NCBI RefSeq assembly: GCF_000406105.1
Contig: NZ_CM001974.1
Span: 4,335,974 to 4,399,973 of the forward strand
Length of the DNA: 64,000 nucleotides
Direction of reading: 5' to 3'
From: Dickeya chrysanthemi NCPPB 402
GTDB taxonomy: Bacteria > Pseudomonadota > Gammaproteobacteria > Enterobacterales > Enterobacteriaceae
Below are positions 42,689 to 52,695 of this stretch, in pieces. Numbering within the stretch: position 1 is the stretch's first letter; every line of letters starts with the position of its first letter. A program made the position numbers and the translations under genes. The notes under the pieces were generated by a model. The model was not told where the DNA came from. It was given only the letters and a program-made list of their open reading frames with translations, and did no database searches.

Positions 42689-43510
42689 TCAAATACCGTC
42701 GCCGTCTTCAAAACCGCGCAGTGAGCCGTTGAAATACTGGTCCATATCCAGCGAGGGCTTATCGGTTTCCGGGCGGCCAACAATGCGTGCCGGCACACCG
42801 GCGGCGGTGGTATGCGGCGGCACCGGCTGCAACACCACCGACCCCGCACCAATCTTGGCGCCGCACCCCACCTCAATATTGCCCAGAATCTTGGCGCCTG
42901 CGCCTATCATCACGCCTTCACGAATTTTGGGGTGGCGATCGCCGTTGGTCTTGCCAGTCCCGCCCAGCGTGACCGATTGCAGAATAGACACGTCGTTTTC
43001 TACCACGGCGGTTTCACCGATCACGATACCGGTGGCGTGGTCCAGCATGATGCCGCAACCAATGCGCGCCGCCGGGTGGATATCCACCCCAAACGACACG
43101 GAAATCTGGTTCTGCAGATAGATGGCCAGCGCCTGACGTTTCTCCCGCCACAACCAGTGACCGATGCGATAAGCCTGCAACGCATGAAACCCTTTCAGAT
43201 AGAGCAACGGCGTCGAATATTTATCCACCGCCGGGTCGCGCAGTCGCACCGCCATAATGTCGCGTGCCGCAGACGCAATCATCTGAGGCTCAGCACGGTA
43301 AGCTTCTTCCACCACTTCGCGAATAGCAATGGCCGGCATAATGGCATTAGCCAGCTTATTCGCCAGCATATAGCTCAACGCACTGCCCAAATTCTCATGC
43401 TTTAGCAGCGTCGCGTGAAAAAAGCTGGCCAACATCGGTTCACACTCCGCCAGACTGCGCGCTTCTTCCTTAATGTGTTGCCAAACCAGTTCCAGCTCAT
43501 CATTCGACAT
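42689..43510 (-). CDS. cysE: Serine acetyltransferase CysE
   Basis: CysE makes O-acetylserine, the cysteine precursor, and is inhibited by cysteine. The 273-residue length matches E. coli. The N-terminal helical domain is followed by left-handed beta-helix hexapeptide repeats (GVDIHPAARIGCGIMLDHAT and GEGVMIGAGAKILGNIEVG-type repeats), with the catalytic His and Asp in LDHATGIVIGE and GDRHPKI. The gene lies after gpsA but is cut off from it by a hairpin terminator. Confidence 0.96.
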   Translation of the reverse strand: MSNDELELVWQHIKEEARSLAECEPMLASFFHATLLKHENLGSALSYMLANKLANAIMPAIAIREVVEEAYRAEPQMIASAARDIMAVRLRDPAVDKYSTPLLYLKGFHALQAYRIGHWLWREKRQALAIYLQNQISVSFGVDIHPAARIGCGIMLDHATGIVIGETAVVENDVSILQSVTLGGTGKTNGDRHPKIREGVMIGAGAKILGNIEVGCGAKIGAGSVVLQPVPPHTTAAGVPARIVGRPETDKPSLDMDQYFNGSLRGFEDGDGI

Positions 43511-43605
43511 TGCGACACCTCTTTGAAAAACGGCTTACCCACCACTTCAACGCTAATGACTTATTACTGCCGGCTGATTTACCGACGACGGCACGACTCA
43601 CTATC

Positions 43606-43643
43606 AGAATAAAATAATAACGGGCCTCCCGTGGGAAGGCCCG
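43606..43643 (-). terminator. Intrinsic terminator of secB-gpsA
   Basis: A hairpin with arms CGGGCCTCCC and GGAAGGCCCG (43621-43643, one mismatch) is followed on the minus strand by TTATTATTTTATTCT. It lies between gpsA and cysE, so cysE probably relies on its own promoter. Confidence 0.85.
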
Positions 43644-43658
43644 GTCAATGACTTGCCG

Positions 43659-44678
43659 TCACAGGCTGGCGCTTTCGTCTTTGCGCGCCCGGCCTAACAG
43701 GCTCAACGCGGCTTCGCGCGCGTCTTTACCGCAATACAGCACTTGCCAGAGTTGCTCGGTAATCGGCATCTCTACGCCGTAGCGCTGCGCCAGCGCCATC
43801 ACTTCCTTGGTATTGCGATACCCTTCCACCACCTGACCGATCTGGTTCTGGGCGCTGACCACATCCATTCCTTGCCCCAGCATCATGCCGAAACGGCGGT
43901 TGCGTGACTGGTTATCGGTACACGTCAGCACCAGATCGCCCAAGCCCGCCATGCCCATGAAGGTGGTCGGGTCGGCGCCCAACGCCACGCCCAGCCGCGT
44001 CATTTCAGCCAGGCCGCGGGTGATCAGCGCAGTACGCGCATTGGCACCGAATCCCATACCGTCAGACATGCCGGCACCAATGGCAATCACATTCTTCACG
44101 GCGCCTCCCAGCTGTACACCGATAAAATCGGGGTTGCTGTAGACGCGAAAACTTTTGCCGCAGTGCAGCAGATGTTGCAAATCGTCGGAAAACGGCTGAT
44201 CGGTCGATGCCAGCGCAATCGCCGTAGGCAGCCCCGCCGCCAGCTCTTTGGCAAACGTCGGCCCGGAGAGTACCGCCAGCGGGATGGTATTGCCCAGCGC
44301 TTCGCGGGCGACATCCTGCAACAGACGGCCCGTTTCCGCTTCCAGCCCCTTGGTCGCCCACACCAGACGCGCATCCGCCCGTAGGTGAGGCTTTAACTGG
44401 CGCAGTACATCGCCAAACACATGGCTCGGCACCACCACCAAAATGTTGCGGCTGGCCGCCAACGCCTGCGACAGGTCCGCTTCCGGTTGCAATGTATCCG
44501 GAAACGACACATCAGGCAGAAATGCCTGATTGCAACGCGCATCCTGTAACGCCTGAACATGTGCGGGGTCATGACCCCACAGCACCACACGATGGCCGTT
44601 TCGGGCCACCGTGATCGCCAGTGCAGTGCCGTAGGAACCGGCACCGATCACCGTCATTGCAGCGTCAGACTGGCTCAT
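43659..44678 (-). CDS. gpsA: Glycerol-3-phosphate dehydrogenase [NAD(P)+] GpsA
   Basis: GpsA reduces dihydroxyacetone phosphate to sn-glycerol-3-phosphate for phospholipid synthesis. The 339-residue protein matches E. coli. It has the Rossmann loop [20 protein letters not shown], the substrate region [16 protein letters not shown], the catalytic lysine region [13 protein letters not shown] and [18 protein letters not shown]. Its start overlaps the secB stop by one base. Confidence 0.97.
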   Translation of the reverse strand: MSQSDAAMTVIGAGSYGTALAITVARNGHRVVLWGHDPAHVQALQDARCNQAFLPDVSFPDTLQPEADLSQALAASRNILVVVPSHVFGDVLRQLKPHLRADARLVWATKGLEAETGRLLQDVAREALGNTIPLAVLSGPTFAKELAAGLPTAIALASTDQPFSDDLQHLLHCGKSFRVYSNPDFIGVQLGGAVKNVIAIGAGMSDGMGFGANARTALITRGLAEMTRLGVALGADPTTFMGMAGLGDLVLTCTDNQSRNRRFGMMLGQGMDVVSAQNQIGQVVEGYRNTKEVMALAQRYGVEMPITEQLWQVLYCGKDAREAALSLLGRARKDESASL

Positions 44679-45148
44679 CAGGCATTCAGCGTCTGAGCGG
44701 CGCCGTCCTGGCCGGCCTGCTGTTCCAGGTAGTTCATGAACAGGGCGTCAAAGTTAACCGGCGCCAGGTTCAACTGCGGGAAGGTACCGCGGGAAACCAG
44801 GCTGGTGATGCACTCACGCGCATACGGGAACAGCACGTTCGGGCAGTAAGCGCCGAGGCAGTGAGCCAGTTGCGTCCCTTCGATGCCGGCAACGGTGAAG
44901 ATGCCCGCCTGCTGTACTTCGCACAGGAATGCGGTTTCTTCGCCCAGGGTGGATGTCACGGTTACACGCAGCACCACTTCGTACACATCGTCAGCCAACT
45001 GAGTGGATGCGGTATCCAGGTCCAGTTTGACTTCCGGGTTCCATTCCTGCTGAAACACCTGAGGCGCGTTCGGCGCTTCAAAAGAAATATCCTTGGTGTA
45101 GATACGCTGGATTTGGAAAGTCATTTCGACGTTGTTTTGTTCAGACAT
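44678..45148 (-). CDS. secB: Protein-export chaperone SecB
   Basis: SecB is a cytosolic tetrameric chaperone that keeps preproteins unfolded and hands them to SecA. The 156-residue protein starts [20 protein letters not shown] and contains [11 protein letters not shown], the [17 protein letters not shown] block and [18 protein letters not shown], all typical. The start at 45148 was chosen on homology. In E. coli grxC lies immediately upstream; here the next gene upstream is yibN, with no room for grxC. Confidence 0.97.
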   Translation of the reverse strand: MSEQNNVEMTFQIQRIYTKDISFEAPNAPQVFQQEWNPEVKLDLDTASTQLADDVYEVVLRVTVTSTLGEETAFLCEVQQAGIFTVAGIEGTQLAHCLGAYCPNVLFPYARECITSLVSRGTFPQLNLAPVNFDALFMNYLEQQAGQDGAAQTLNA

Positions 45149-45247
45149 GTTGAATAATACCCTTTCGTTAGATTTCCTTGCGCGCTTCCCTTCGCCAGGA
45201 AGGACACGCCATAACACAAACAGACTCCCCTTTACAGGGGCGTCGCA

Positions 45248-45679
45248 TTACTTACCGCGCACCAGCGGGAGGTTTTCACCACTCCAGCCGGCCAGTCCGT
45301 CTTTCAGGATCATGACGCGCTCAAACCCTGCTTTGAACAGGTTTTCCGCCGATTCACGAGATGCCATGCCGTTAGCGCACACCACAATCACCGGTTGCGC
45401 TTTGTGTTTTTCCAGCTCGCTCAGGCTGCCGTTCTTGATGTCGTTCGGCACCAAGTTGATGGCGCCAGCGATGTGACCACGGCGGTAATCATCACGATTA
45501 CGGGTGTCTACCACCACCGCATCTTCTTTATTAATCAGTTGGATCGCTTCACCACGAGCCACTTCTTTTACCTTGGACAGTTTACTCTTCACCGTAAGCA
45601 CAATGACAGCGACCAGCAGGGCAATCCAGGCCACGCTCAGAATCGGGTGTCGGCTGATGAATGGCATAATCTCTTGCAT
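45248..45679 (-). CDS. yibN: Rhodanese-like membrane protein YibN
   Basis: A 143-residue protein with one N-terminal membrane helix ([20 protein letters not shown]) and a single rhodanese domain. The active-site loop is [10 protein letters not shown] with the nucleophilic cysteine. YibN is probably anchored in the inner membrane facing the cytosol; its sulfur substrate is not defined. A small hairpin, CCCC-TTTACA-GGGG (45227-45240), lies between it and secB and may be a weak terminator. Confidence 0.92.
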   Translation of the reverse strand: MQEIMPFISRHPILSVAWIALLVAVIVLTVKSKLSKVKEVARGEAIQLINKEDAVVVDTRNRDDYRRGHIAGAINLVPNDIKNGSLSELEKHKAQPVIVVCANGMASRESAENLFKAGFERVMILKDGLAGWSGENLPLVRGK

Positions 45680-45916
45680 GGGGTGTAACGACTCCGAAAT
45701 CAGTTAAGCAATTCAAATACAGGGTGTCTGAGTATACCTGTGCGATACCGCAATTACAGCCTGTAAGCCAACATCGCATCATGATTCTGCGCGGCGGCTT
45801 GCATTTATCCGTGTGATTCCTGGTTGTCGGCGCGCGGGCCGCTGTCATGGATGGAAATAGAAATCCCAGACCGGACAACTGGTAAGGCGCGGTTCATCGT
45901 GGAATAATCCTTCGCC

Positions 45917-47191
45917 ATGAACAAAAAAGCGTTCTCTGTACCGTTCCCAACGGGTCGTGACAAACTGCTAATCCGGTGCGCCAGTGTGCTTTGTGTCGGC
46001 GTGCTGCTGTTGCCATGCCCCGGCTGGAGCGACGACAGTCAGCAGCAGTTGAAATCACTGCAACAGGATATCGCAGAGAAGGAAAAAAGCGTTCGGGAAC
46101 AGCAGCAGCGTCGCGGCGCCCTACTTGAGCAACTGAAAAAGCAGGAACAGTCGATTGCCTTGTCCACCCGCCAGTTGCGCGACACCCGCACCACCCTTGG
46201 CCGCCTTAATCAGGATATCAGCGGCCTGAACGCCTCTATCGCCAAATTGCACACCCAGCAGAGAACGCAGGAAACCCTGCTGGCGAAACAACTGGATGCC
46301 GCGTTCCGTCAGGGCCAGCACGGTGCCTTGCAACTGATCCTCAGCGGTGAAGAGAGCCAGCGCCGCGAACGCATCCTGGCCTACTTCAACTACCTGAATA
46401 AAGCGCGCGAAAAATCCATCACCGAGTTACAGCAAACCCGTACGCAGCTTGCCGGCCAAAAGCAGCAACTGGAACAAAAACAGACGCAGCAAAAACGCCT
46501 GCTCGGCGATCAACAGCAACAGCAGAACGCGTTGGAACAGGCGCAGAACGAACGCCAGAAAACGCTGGGTGCACTGGAGAACGCGCTGGAAAAAGACCAG
46601 CAACAGTTGACGGAACTACGGCAGAACGAAACCCGTTTGCGCGACCAGATTGCGCGGGCGGAACGAGAAGCCAAAGCGCGAGCCGAGCGTGAAGCCCGTG
46701 AAGCCGCCCGGTTGCGCGAAAAAGAAGAACAGGCCAAACGCAGCGGTTCCAGTTATAAACCCAACGAGCAGGAGCGCTCGCTAATGGCGCGTACCGGCGG
46801 TCTGGGCCAGCCGGCCGGCCAGTACGTGTGGCCGGTACGTGGCCGCACGCTACACCGTTTCGGCGAGCCGTTGCAGGGCGAACTGCGCTGGAAAGGGCTG
46901 GTGATCGGCGCATCCGAAGGCACCGAAGTCCACGCCATTGCCGACGGTACCGTGTTGATGGCCGACTGGCTACAAGGCTACGGCCAGGTCGTCGTGCTGG
47001 AGCACGGCAAAGGCGACATGAGCCTGTATGGCTATAATCAGAGCGCGCTGGTGTCGGTAGGTGCGCAGGTGAAAGCCGGTCAGCCGATCGCCTTAGTCGG
47101 CAACAGCGGCGGGCAGAATCAGCCCGCTCTCTATTTTGAAATTCGGCGTCAGGGACAGGCGGTCAACCCCTTGCCCTGGCTAGGAAGGTAG
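45917..47191 (+). CDS. envC: Murein hydrolase activator EnvC
   Basis: EnvC is a periplasmic divisome factor that activates the amidases AmiA and AmiB during daughter-cell separation. The 424-residue protein has an N-terminal signal sequence (hydrophobic at about 20-35, cleavage near GWS). A long Gln-rich coiled coil (about 40-280) follows, then a C-terminal LytM domain (YVWPVRGRTLHRFGEPL). The LytM fold is degenerate, with LYGYNQSAL where active enzymes have a metal His, as expected for an activator. yibQ follows directly. Confidence 0.93.
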   Translation: MNKKAFSVPFPTGRDKLLIRCASVLCVGVLLLPCPGWSDDSQQQLKSLQQDIAEKEKSVREQQQRRGALLEQLKKQEQSIALSTRQLRDTRTTLGRLNQDISGLNASIAKLHTQQRTQETLLAKQLDAAFRQGQHGALQLILSGEESQRRERILAYFNYLNKAREKSITELQQTRTQLAGQKQQLEQKQTQQKRLLGDQQQQQNALEQAQNERQKTLGALENALEKDQQQLTELRQNETRLRDQIARAEREAKARAEREAREAARLREKEEQAKRSGSSYKPNEQERSLMARTGGLGQPAGQYVWPVRGRTLHRFGEPLQGELRWKGLVIGASEGTEVHAIADGTVLMADWLQGYGQVVVLEHGKGDMSLYGYNQSALVSVGAQVKAGQPIALVGNSGGQNQPALYFEIRRQGQAVNPLPWLGR

Positions 47192-47193
47192 GT

Positions 47194-48123
47194 GTGCGTC
47201 CATTACTCCCTCGTCTGTTGACTTTCACTGGCGTATTGCTGGCGCTTCCCGTGTGGGCAGGCAAACTGGCGTTGGTGATCGATGATTTCGGCTACCGCCC
47301 GCATAACGAAAATCAGGTGCTGGCGATGCCTGCCGCCATTTCCGTAGCCGTTCTGCCTAATGCGCCGTACGCCCGCGAAATGGCGACGAAAGCCCATGCC
47401 CAGGGCCGGGAAGTGCTGATTCACCTGCCAATGGCGCCCATGAGCAAACAACCGCTGGAGCGCGATACGCTGCGCCCCGACATGAGCAGCGAAGAGATTG
47501 CGCGCATCCTGCGTGATGCCGTCAACAAGGTGCCTTATGCCGTAGGGCTGAACAACCACATGGGCAGCGCGATGACCGCCAGCTTGCCGGGGATGCAAAA
47601 GGTGATGCAGGCGATGACCGCCTACCGGCTCTATTTTCTCGACAGTATGACCATCGGCAGCAGCCAGGCCAGCCGGGCGGCGGCGGGCACCGGTATCAAG
47701 GTGCTCAAACGCAAAGTCTTTCTGGATGACACCCAAAACGTCGCCGATATCCGGCGACAGTTCAGCCGGGCCGTGGACATCGCGCAGCGCAGCGGGTACG
47801 CCATCGCCATCGGCCATCCGCACCCGGCCACGATTCAGGTATTGCAACAGATGTTGCCGACGCTACCGGCCGATATCGTGTTGGTTCGCCCCAGCCAGTT
47901 GCTGAACGAACCGGAGCCACGCTACCAACCGGTGCCGACGTACCTGGCCTCGCAACCGGTCGCCCCGGCACCGAAGCGCCTGCGCCCTATTCAGGTCTGC
48001 GCCGTCAAACAGCCTCTGCCGGCAATCTCTCAGCCTGAGCTGTGGCGACAACTTGGACATAATCTGGCGACCAGCCCCGCCGTCAGCTACCTGAAACAGC
48101 ACTGGCAGACCTGGCTAGGATAA
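47194..48123 (+). CDS. yibQ: Divergent polysaccharide deacetylase family protein YibQ
   Basis: A 309-residue predicted periplasmic protein with an N-terminal signal sequence (LLTFTGVLLALPVWAG) and a divergent polysaccharide deacetylase domain. LALVIDDFGYR, LIHLPMAPM, GLNNHMGSAMT and IGHPHPATI mark the metal-site strands. The substrate is unknown. The start is a GTG at 47194, two bases after the envC stop, so it is probably translated by coupling to envC. Confidence 0.88.
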   Translation: MRPLLPRLLTFTGVLLALPVWAGKLALVIDDFGYRPHNENQVLAMPAAISVAVLPNAPYAREMATKAHAQGREVLIHLPMAPMSKQPLERDTLRPDMSSEEIARILRDAVNKVPYAVGLNNHMGSAMTASLPGMQKVMQAMTAYRLYFLDSMTIGSSQASRAAAGTGIKVLKRKVFLDDTQNVADIRRQFSRAVDIAQRSGYAIAIGHPHPATIQVLQQMLPTLPADIVLVRPSQLLNEPEPRYQPVPTYLASQPVAPAPKRLRPIQVCAVKQPLPAISQPELWRQLGHNLATSPAVSYLKQHWQTWLG

Positions 48124-48129
48124 CAAAAC

Positions 48130-48158
48130 GCGCCGCTGTCCCACTTGGCGGGCGGCGC
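48130..48158. terminator. Terminator hairpin between yibQ and tdh
   Basis: GCGCCGC / GCGGCGC arms (48130-48136 and 48152-48158) flank a 15-nt loop between two convergent genes. On the plus strand TTTAC follows; on the minus strand GTTTTGTT follows. Probably bidirectional. Confidence 0.65.
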
Positions 48159-48159
48159 T

Positions 48160-49185
48160 TTACTCCCAGCTTAATATCACTTTGCCAGACTGGCCGGAGC
48201 GCATCACATCAAAGCCTTGTTGAAAATCGGCAATCGCATAGCGGTGGGTGATGATGGGCGACAGGTCCAAACCTGATTGGATCAACGCTGCCATTTTGTA
48301 CCAGGTTTCGAACATTTCACGACCGTAGATGCCTTTAATCACCAACCCTTTGAAAATGATATCGCTCCAGTCTACCGCCACCGCTTCCGGTTGAATCCCC
48401 AGCATGGCGATACGGCCGCCGTGGTTCATCACCGATAGTAACGAGCGGAAGGCGACCGGCGAACCGGACATCTCCAGCCCGACATCAAACCCTTCGGTCA
48501 TCCCCAGCGCTCGCATCACATCGGTTAATGATTCCCGCGATACATTCACCGCACGGGTTACCCCCATCCGTTTCGCCAGCGCCAGCCGGTAATCGTTAAC
48601 ATCGGTAATGACTACGTGGCGAGCGCCGACATGACGGCACACCGCCGCCGCCATCACGCCGATGGGCCCGGCACCGCTCACCAGCACATCCTCCCCGACC
48701 AGATCAAACGCCAGCGCGGTATGCACCGCATTGCCGAATGGATCGAAGATGGCGGCAATCTCATCCGGGATCGCCGCCGGAAGGCGGAAAGCGTTATACG
48801 CCGGGATCACCAGATATTCGGCGAACGCCCCCGGCCGGTTCACGCCGACGCCGGAGGTATTGCGGCACAGGTGGCGACGCCCGGCACGACAATTCCGGCA
48901 ATAACCGCAGGTAATATGCCCTTCCCCCGACACCCGGTCACCGATCCTGAACCCTTCCACTTCCTGCCCAATCGCGACGATTTCACCGACATACTCATGC
49001 CCGACCACCATCGGCACCGGAATGGTTTTCTGCGACCACGCATCCCAGTGGTAAATATGCACATCGGTGCCGCAAATCGCAGTCTTGTGAATCTTGATCA
49101 TCACATCATTGTGACCCGGCGCCGGTACTGGTACGTCTGTCAGCCAGATGCCCGGTTCCGGGCGCAGTTTCGCCAATGCTTTCAT
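48160..49185 (-). CDS. tdh: L-threonine 3-dehydrogenase Tdh
   Basis: Tdh oxidises L-threonine to 2-amino-3-ketobutyrate, which Kbl cleaves to glycine and acetyl-CoA. The 341-residue zinc-dependent medium-chain dehydrogenase has the catalytic zinc site ([20 protein letters not shown]) and a structural zinc cluster ([15 protein letters not shown]). The NAD loop is [14 protein letters not shown]. The second of two adjacent ATGs (49185) fits homology and the GAGGA spacing better. It follows kbl after 10 bp. Confidence 0.96.
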   Translation of the reverse strand: MKALAKLRPEPGIWLTDVPVPAPGHNDVMIKIHKTAICGTDVHIYHWDAWSQKTIPVPMVVGHEYVGEIVAIGQEVEGFRIGDRVSGEGHITCGYCRNCRAGRRHLCRNTSGVGVNRPGAFAEYLVIPAYNAFRLPAAIPDEIAAIFDPFGNAVHTALAFDLVGEDVLVSGAGPIGVMAAAVCRHVGARHVVITDVNDYRLALAKRMGVTRAVNVSRESLTDVMRALGMTEGFDVGLEMSGSPVAFRSLLSVMNHGGRIAMLGIQPEAVAVDWSDIIFKGLVIKGIYGREMFETWYKMAALIQSGLDLSPIITHRYAIADFQQGFDVMRSGQSGKVILSWE

Positions 49186-49195
49186 CATCCGGTCC

Positions 49196-50392
49196 TCACT
49201 TCACCACGTTCAGGCGGCGACCCACACGCACAAACGCCGCCACGGCCTGTTCAATCTGCGCCGTCGTATGCGCCGCCGACATCTGGGTACGAATGCGTGC
49301 CTGCCCATGCGGCACGACCGGATAGAAAAACCCGGTGACATAAATCCCTTCCTGCCGTAACTCAGCCGCAAATGCCTGCGCCAGTCGGGCATCACCCAGC
49401 ATCACCGGAATAATGGCGTGATCCGCACCGGCGAGCGTAAAGCCCGCTTCGGTCATCCGCCGGCGAAACAGGACGGCGTTCCGCCACAAGCGCCGACGTA
49501 AATCCTGGCCGTCGCTCAGCAGCTCCAATACCTTGAGGGATGCGCTGACAATCGACGGCGCCAACGAATTGGAAAACAGATACGGCCGCGAACGCTGGCG
49601 CAACCACGCCACGACGTCACGCCGTGCGGCGATATAACCGCCGGAGGCACCGCCCAGCGCCTTACCCAGCGTACCGGTAATAATGTCGACACGTCCCATC
49701 ACCTGGCAGTATTCGTGAGTACCGCGACCATTCTCACCGACAACCCCCACGGCATGGGAATCGTCCACCATCACCAGCGCGTCGTAGCGCTCGGCTAAAT
49801 CGCAAATACCTTGCAGATCGGCAATCACGCCATCCATCGAAAACACGCCGTCGGTGGCGATCATCAGATTGCGCGCACCCTCCGCCCGGGCTTGCTTCAG
49901 CCTGGCTTCCAACTGACGCATATCATTATTGCCGTAACGATAACGACGCGCCTTCGACAGACGAATACCGTCGATGATCGACGCATGATTGAGCGCATCC
50001 GATATAACCGCGTCCTCTTCTCCCATCAGCGTTTCAAACAGCCCGCCGTTGGCATCAAAACAGGAGGAGTAAAGAATGGCGTCCTCTGTGCCGAGAAACG
50101 TCGCCAACTGACGTTCCAGCGTCTGGTGAATATCCTGCGTACCGCAGATAAAGCGCACCGACGCCATACCAAAACCGTGGCTATCCAGCCCGGCTTTGGC
50201 CGCCTCAATCAATGCCGGATGGTTGGCCAGCCCCAGATAATTGTTGGCGCAGAAATTGAGCAGCTCGCCGTCACCTTCAACGCGAATTTGCGCTTGCTGC
50301 GCCGTGGTGATCGGCCGCTCGTTCTTAAACAGCCCGTCGTCATGTAGTGAAGCAAGCTGAGCAGTCAGTTGCTGATAGAACACCTCAGGCAT
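49196..50392 (-). CDS. kbl: 2-amino-3-ketobutyrate CoA ligase (glycine C-acetyltransferase) Kbl
   Basis: Kbl is a PLP alpha-oxoamine synthase that cleaves 2-amino-3-ketobutyrate with CoA to glycine and acetyl-CoA. The 398-residue length matches E. coli. Motifs are [51 protein letters not shown] and the PLP lysine in [15 protein letters not shown]. It is a useful in-window comparison for the ALAS-like enzyme at 31195-32427, which has GAGAGGSRNIGG instead of the VRFICGT region. Confidence 0.96.
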   Translation of the reverse strand: MPEVFYQQLTAQLASLHDDGLFKNERPITTAQQAQIRVEGDGELLNFCANNYLGLANHPALIEAAKAGLDSHGFGMASVRFICGTQDIHQTLERQLATFLGTEDAILYSSCFDANGGLFETLMGEEDAVISDALNHASIIDGIRLSKARRYRYGNNDMRQLEARLKQARAEGARNLMIATDGVFSMDGVIADLQGICDLAERYDALVMVDDSHAVGVVGENGRGTHEYCQVMGRVDIITGTLGKALGGASGGYIAARRDVVAWLRQRSRPYLFSNSLAPSIVSASLKVLELLSDGQDLRRRLWRNAVLFRRRMTEAGFTLAGADHAIIPVMLGDARLAQAFAAELRQEGIYVTGFFYPVVPHGQARIRTQMSAAHTTAQIEQAVAAFVRVGRRLNVVK

Positions 50393-50679
50393 GGTGCGGA
50401 TCTCCTTTTTGTCCGTTTGTCCGTCACAGGCATTGCCACCGGGTGGCGGCAGGTCTTATTGGGGTAACGCTCATGCAGGTAAAGGTAGTGGAGAAACGCG
50501 GGCAGGACTGGCGGATTAACCACAAAATACACAACAGTCACGCCGGAAATGCGAAGCGGTTGGCAAGAAAACGCTGGGAAAAGCAGCGCGGGATGTCGGT
50601 GATGCGCCGAAATGCTATGATAGCGCTCATCAGGTGTGGGGCACGGTGCCCCACCAGCACGTTTAGCAAGGTAACTCCC

Positions 50680-51612
50680 ATGATTATCGTAACTGGCGGC
50701 GCCGGCTTCATCGGCAGCAACATCGTAAAGGCGCTGAATGATGACGGATACCGGGATATTCTGGTGGTCGACAACCTGAAGGATGGCACCAAGTTCGTCA
50801 ATCTGGTCGATCTGGACATCGCCGACTACATGGATAAGGAAGATTTCATCGCTAGCATCGTAGCCGGTGACGACCTGGGCGATATCGATGCTATTTTCCA
50901 TGAAGGCGCTTGCTCATCCACCACCGAGTGGGATGGCAAATACATGATGGATAACAACTATCAGTACTCCAAAGAGGTGCTGCACTACTGTCTGGAACGC
51001 GGCATCCCGTTCCTGTATGCCTCTTCCGCCGCCACCTACGGCGGGCGCACCGATAACTTTGTGGAAGACCGCCGCTACGAGCAGCCGCTGAACGTCTATG
51101 GTTACTCCAAATTCCTGTTTGACCAGTATGTACGCGAGATCCTGCCGCAGGCCGACTCCCAGATTTGCGGCTTCCGCTACTTTAACGTCTACGGGCCGCG
51201 CGAAGGCCACAAAGGCAGCATGGCAAGCGTCGCGTTCCACCTGAACAATCAGATCAATCAGGGTGAAAACCCGAAATTGTTCGCCGGCAGCGAAAATTTC
51301 AAACGCGACTTCATTTATGTCGGTGATGTGGCCGCCGTCAATTTGTGGTTCTGGCAGCATAATGTTTCCGGCATCTTCAACTGCGGCACCGGCCGTGCCG
51401 AATCCTTCCAGGCGGTGGCAGATGCGGTGCTGGCCTGGCACCACAAAGACAGCGTGGAATACATCCCTTTCCCGGAAAAACTGAAAGGTCGTTATCAGGC
51501 CTACACGCAGGCAGACCTGACCAATCTGCGCGCCGCCGGTTACGACAAACCGTTCAAAACCGTAGCTGAAGGGGTAGCCGACTATCTGGCCTGGCTGAAC
51601 CGCAAAGCCTGA
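50680..51612 (+). CDS. hldD: ADP-L-glycero-D-manno-heptose-6-epimerase HldD
   Basis: HldD (RfaD) epimerises ADP-D-glycero-D-manno-heptose to the L,D form used in the LPS inner core. The 310-residue short-chain dehydrogenase-type protein has the NADP loop [16 protein letters not shown] and the catalytic YxxxK in [13 protein letters not shown], with [19 protein letters not shown]. The ATG at 50680 follows AAGG. It begins the hldD-waaF-waaC-waaQ-wabG operon. Confidence 0.97.
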   Translation: MIIVTGGAGFIGSNIVKALNDDGYRDILVVDNLKDGTKFVNLVDLDIADYMDKEDFIASIVAGDDLGDIDAIFHEGACSSTTEWDGKYMMDNNYQYSKEVLHYCLERGIPFLYASSAATYGGRTDNFVEDRRYEQPLNVYGYSKFLFDQYVREILPQADSQICGFRYFNVYGPREGHKGSMASVAFHLNNQINQGENPKLFAGSENFKRDFIYVGDVAAVNLWFWQHNVSGIFNCGTGRAESFQAVADAVLAWHHKDSVEYIPFPEKLKGRYQAYTQADLTNLRAAGYDKPFKTVAEGVADYLAWLNRKA

Positions 51613-51642
51613 TTTGCTTTGCCCTAAGGAAACTCGAACGGT

Positions 51643-52695
51643 ATGAAAATTCTGGTTATCGGTCCTTCCTGGGTGGGCGATATGATGATGTCGCACAGCC
51701 TTTACCGTACCCTGAAGGCCGAACACCCGGACGCCATTATTGACGTGATGGCGCCGGCCTGGTGTCGTCCGTTGCTGGCACGTATGCCCGAAATACGTCA
51801 GGCATTGCCCATGCCGCTCGGCCACGGCATGTTGGCGCTCGGCGAGCGGCGGCGACTGGGCATATCACTGCGTGAGCAGCAATACGATCGCGCTTATGTG
51901 CTGCCCAACTCCTTCAAATCGGCATTGGTCCCCTTCTTTGCCAACATACCGCACCGCACCGGCTGGCGCGGTGAAATGCGTTACGGTTTGCTGAATGACC
52001 TCCGCGTACTAGACAAGCCGGCGTTCCCGTTGATGGTGCAGCGTTATGTGGCGCTGGCGTATGACCAACAACGTATCCGGACCTCGGCTGATTTGCCCCA
52101 GCCGTTACTGTGGCCGCAGCTTACGGTAAAGGACGCGGAAATCGCCGATATCGCCGCCGCGTTTAATCTCACCGATACCCGGTCGATTATCGGTTTCTGC
52201 CCCGGCGCCGAGTTTGGCCCGGCTAAACGCTGGCCGCATTACCACTACGGCGCACTGGCGCAATCGCTGGTTGAACAAGGCTATCAGGTGGTGTTGTTCG
52301 GCTCGAAAAACGACCATCAGGCAGGGGAAGATATACGACAGACCTTGAGCGATGAAGCGAAAGAGCATTGTCTCAATCTGGCCGGGCAAACCACGCTGGA
52401 TCAGGCCGTCGTGCTGATCGCCGCGTGTCAGGCGGTTGTCAGTAACGACTCCGGGTTGATGCATGTGGCGGCGGCACTCAATCGCCCGTTGGTGGCGCTC
52501 TACGGCCCCAGCAGCCCGGACTTTACCCCACCGCTGGCTCAGCAGGCCGAAGTCATCCGGCTTATCACCGGTTATCACCGGGTACGCAAGGGCGATGCCG
52601 AGCAGGGGTATCACCAGAGCCTTATCGATATTCAGCCGCAACAGGTGTTGGACGCCCTGTCACGCTATTTGCCCGCCAAAGGGGAACCCGCATGA
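51643..52695 (+). CDS. waaF: ADP-heptose:LPS heptosyltransferase II WaaF
   Basis: WaaF adds the second heptose to the LPS inner core at the cytoplasmic face of the inner membrane. The 350-residue GT9 protein has the N-terminal VIGPSWVGDMMMSHSLYR with the catalytic aspartate region. PGAEFGPAKRWP follows, and the ADP-heptose binding region is VSNDSGLMHVAAAL and LYGPSSP. It overlaps waaC by 4 bp. Confidence 0.96.
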   Translation: MKILVIGPSWVGDMMMSHSLYRTLKAEHPDAIIDVMAPAWCRPLLARMPEIRQALPMPLGHGMLALGERRRLGISLREQQYDRAYVLPNSFKSALVPFFANIPHRTGWRGEMRYGLLNDLRVLDKPAFPLMVQRYVALAYDQQRIRTSADLPQPLLWPQLTVKDAEIADIAAAFNLTDTRSIIGFCPGAEFGPAKRWPHYHYGALAQSLVEQGYQVVLFGSKNDHQAGEDIRQTLSDEAKEHCLNLAGQTTLDQAVVLIAACQAVVSNDSGLMHVAAALNRPLVALYGPSSPDFTPPLAQQAEVIRLITGYHRVRKGDAEQGYHQSLIDIQPQQVLDALSRYLPAKGEPA

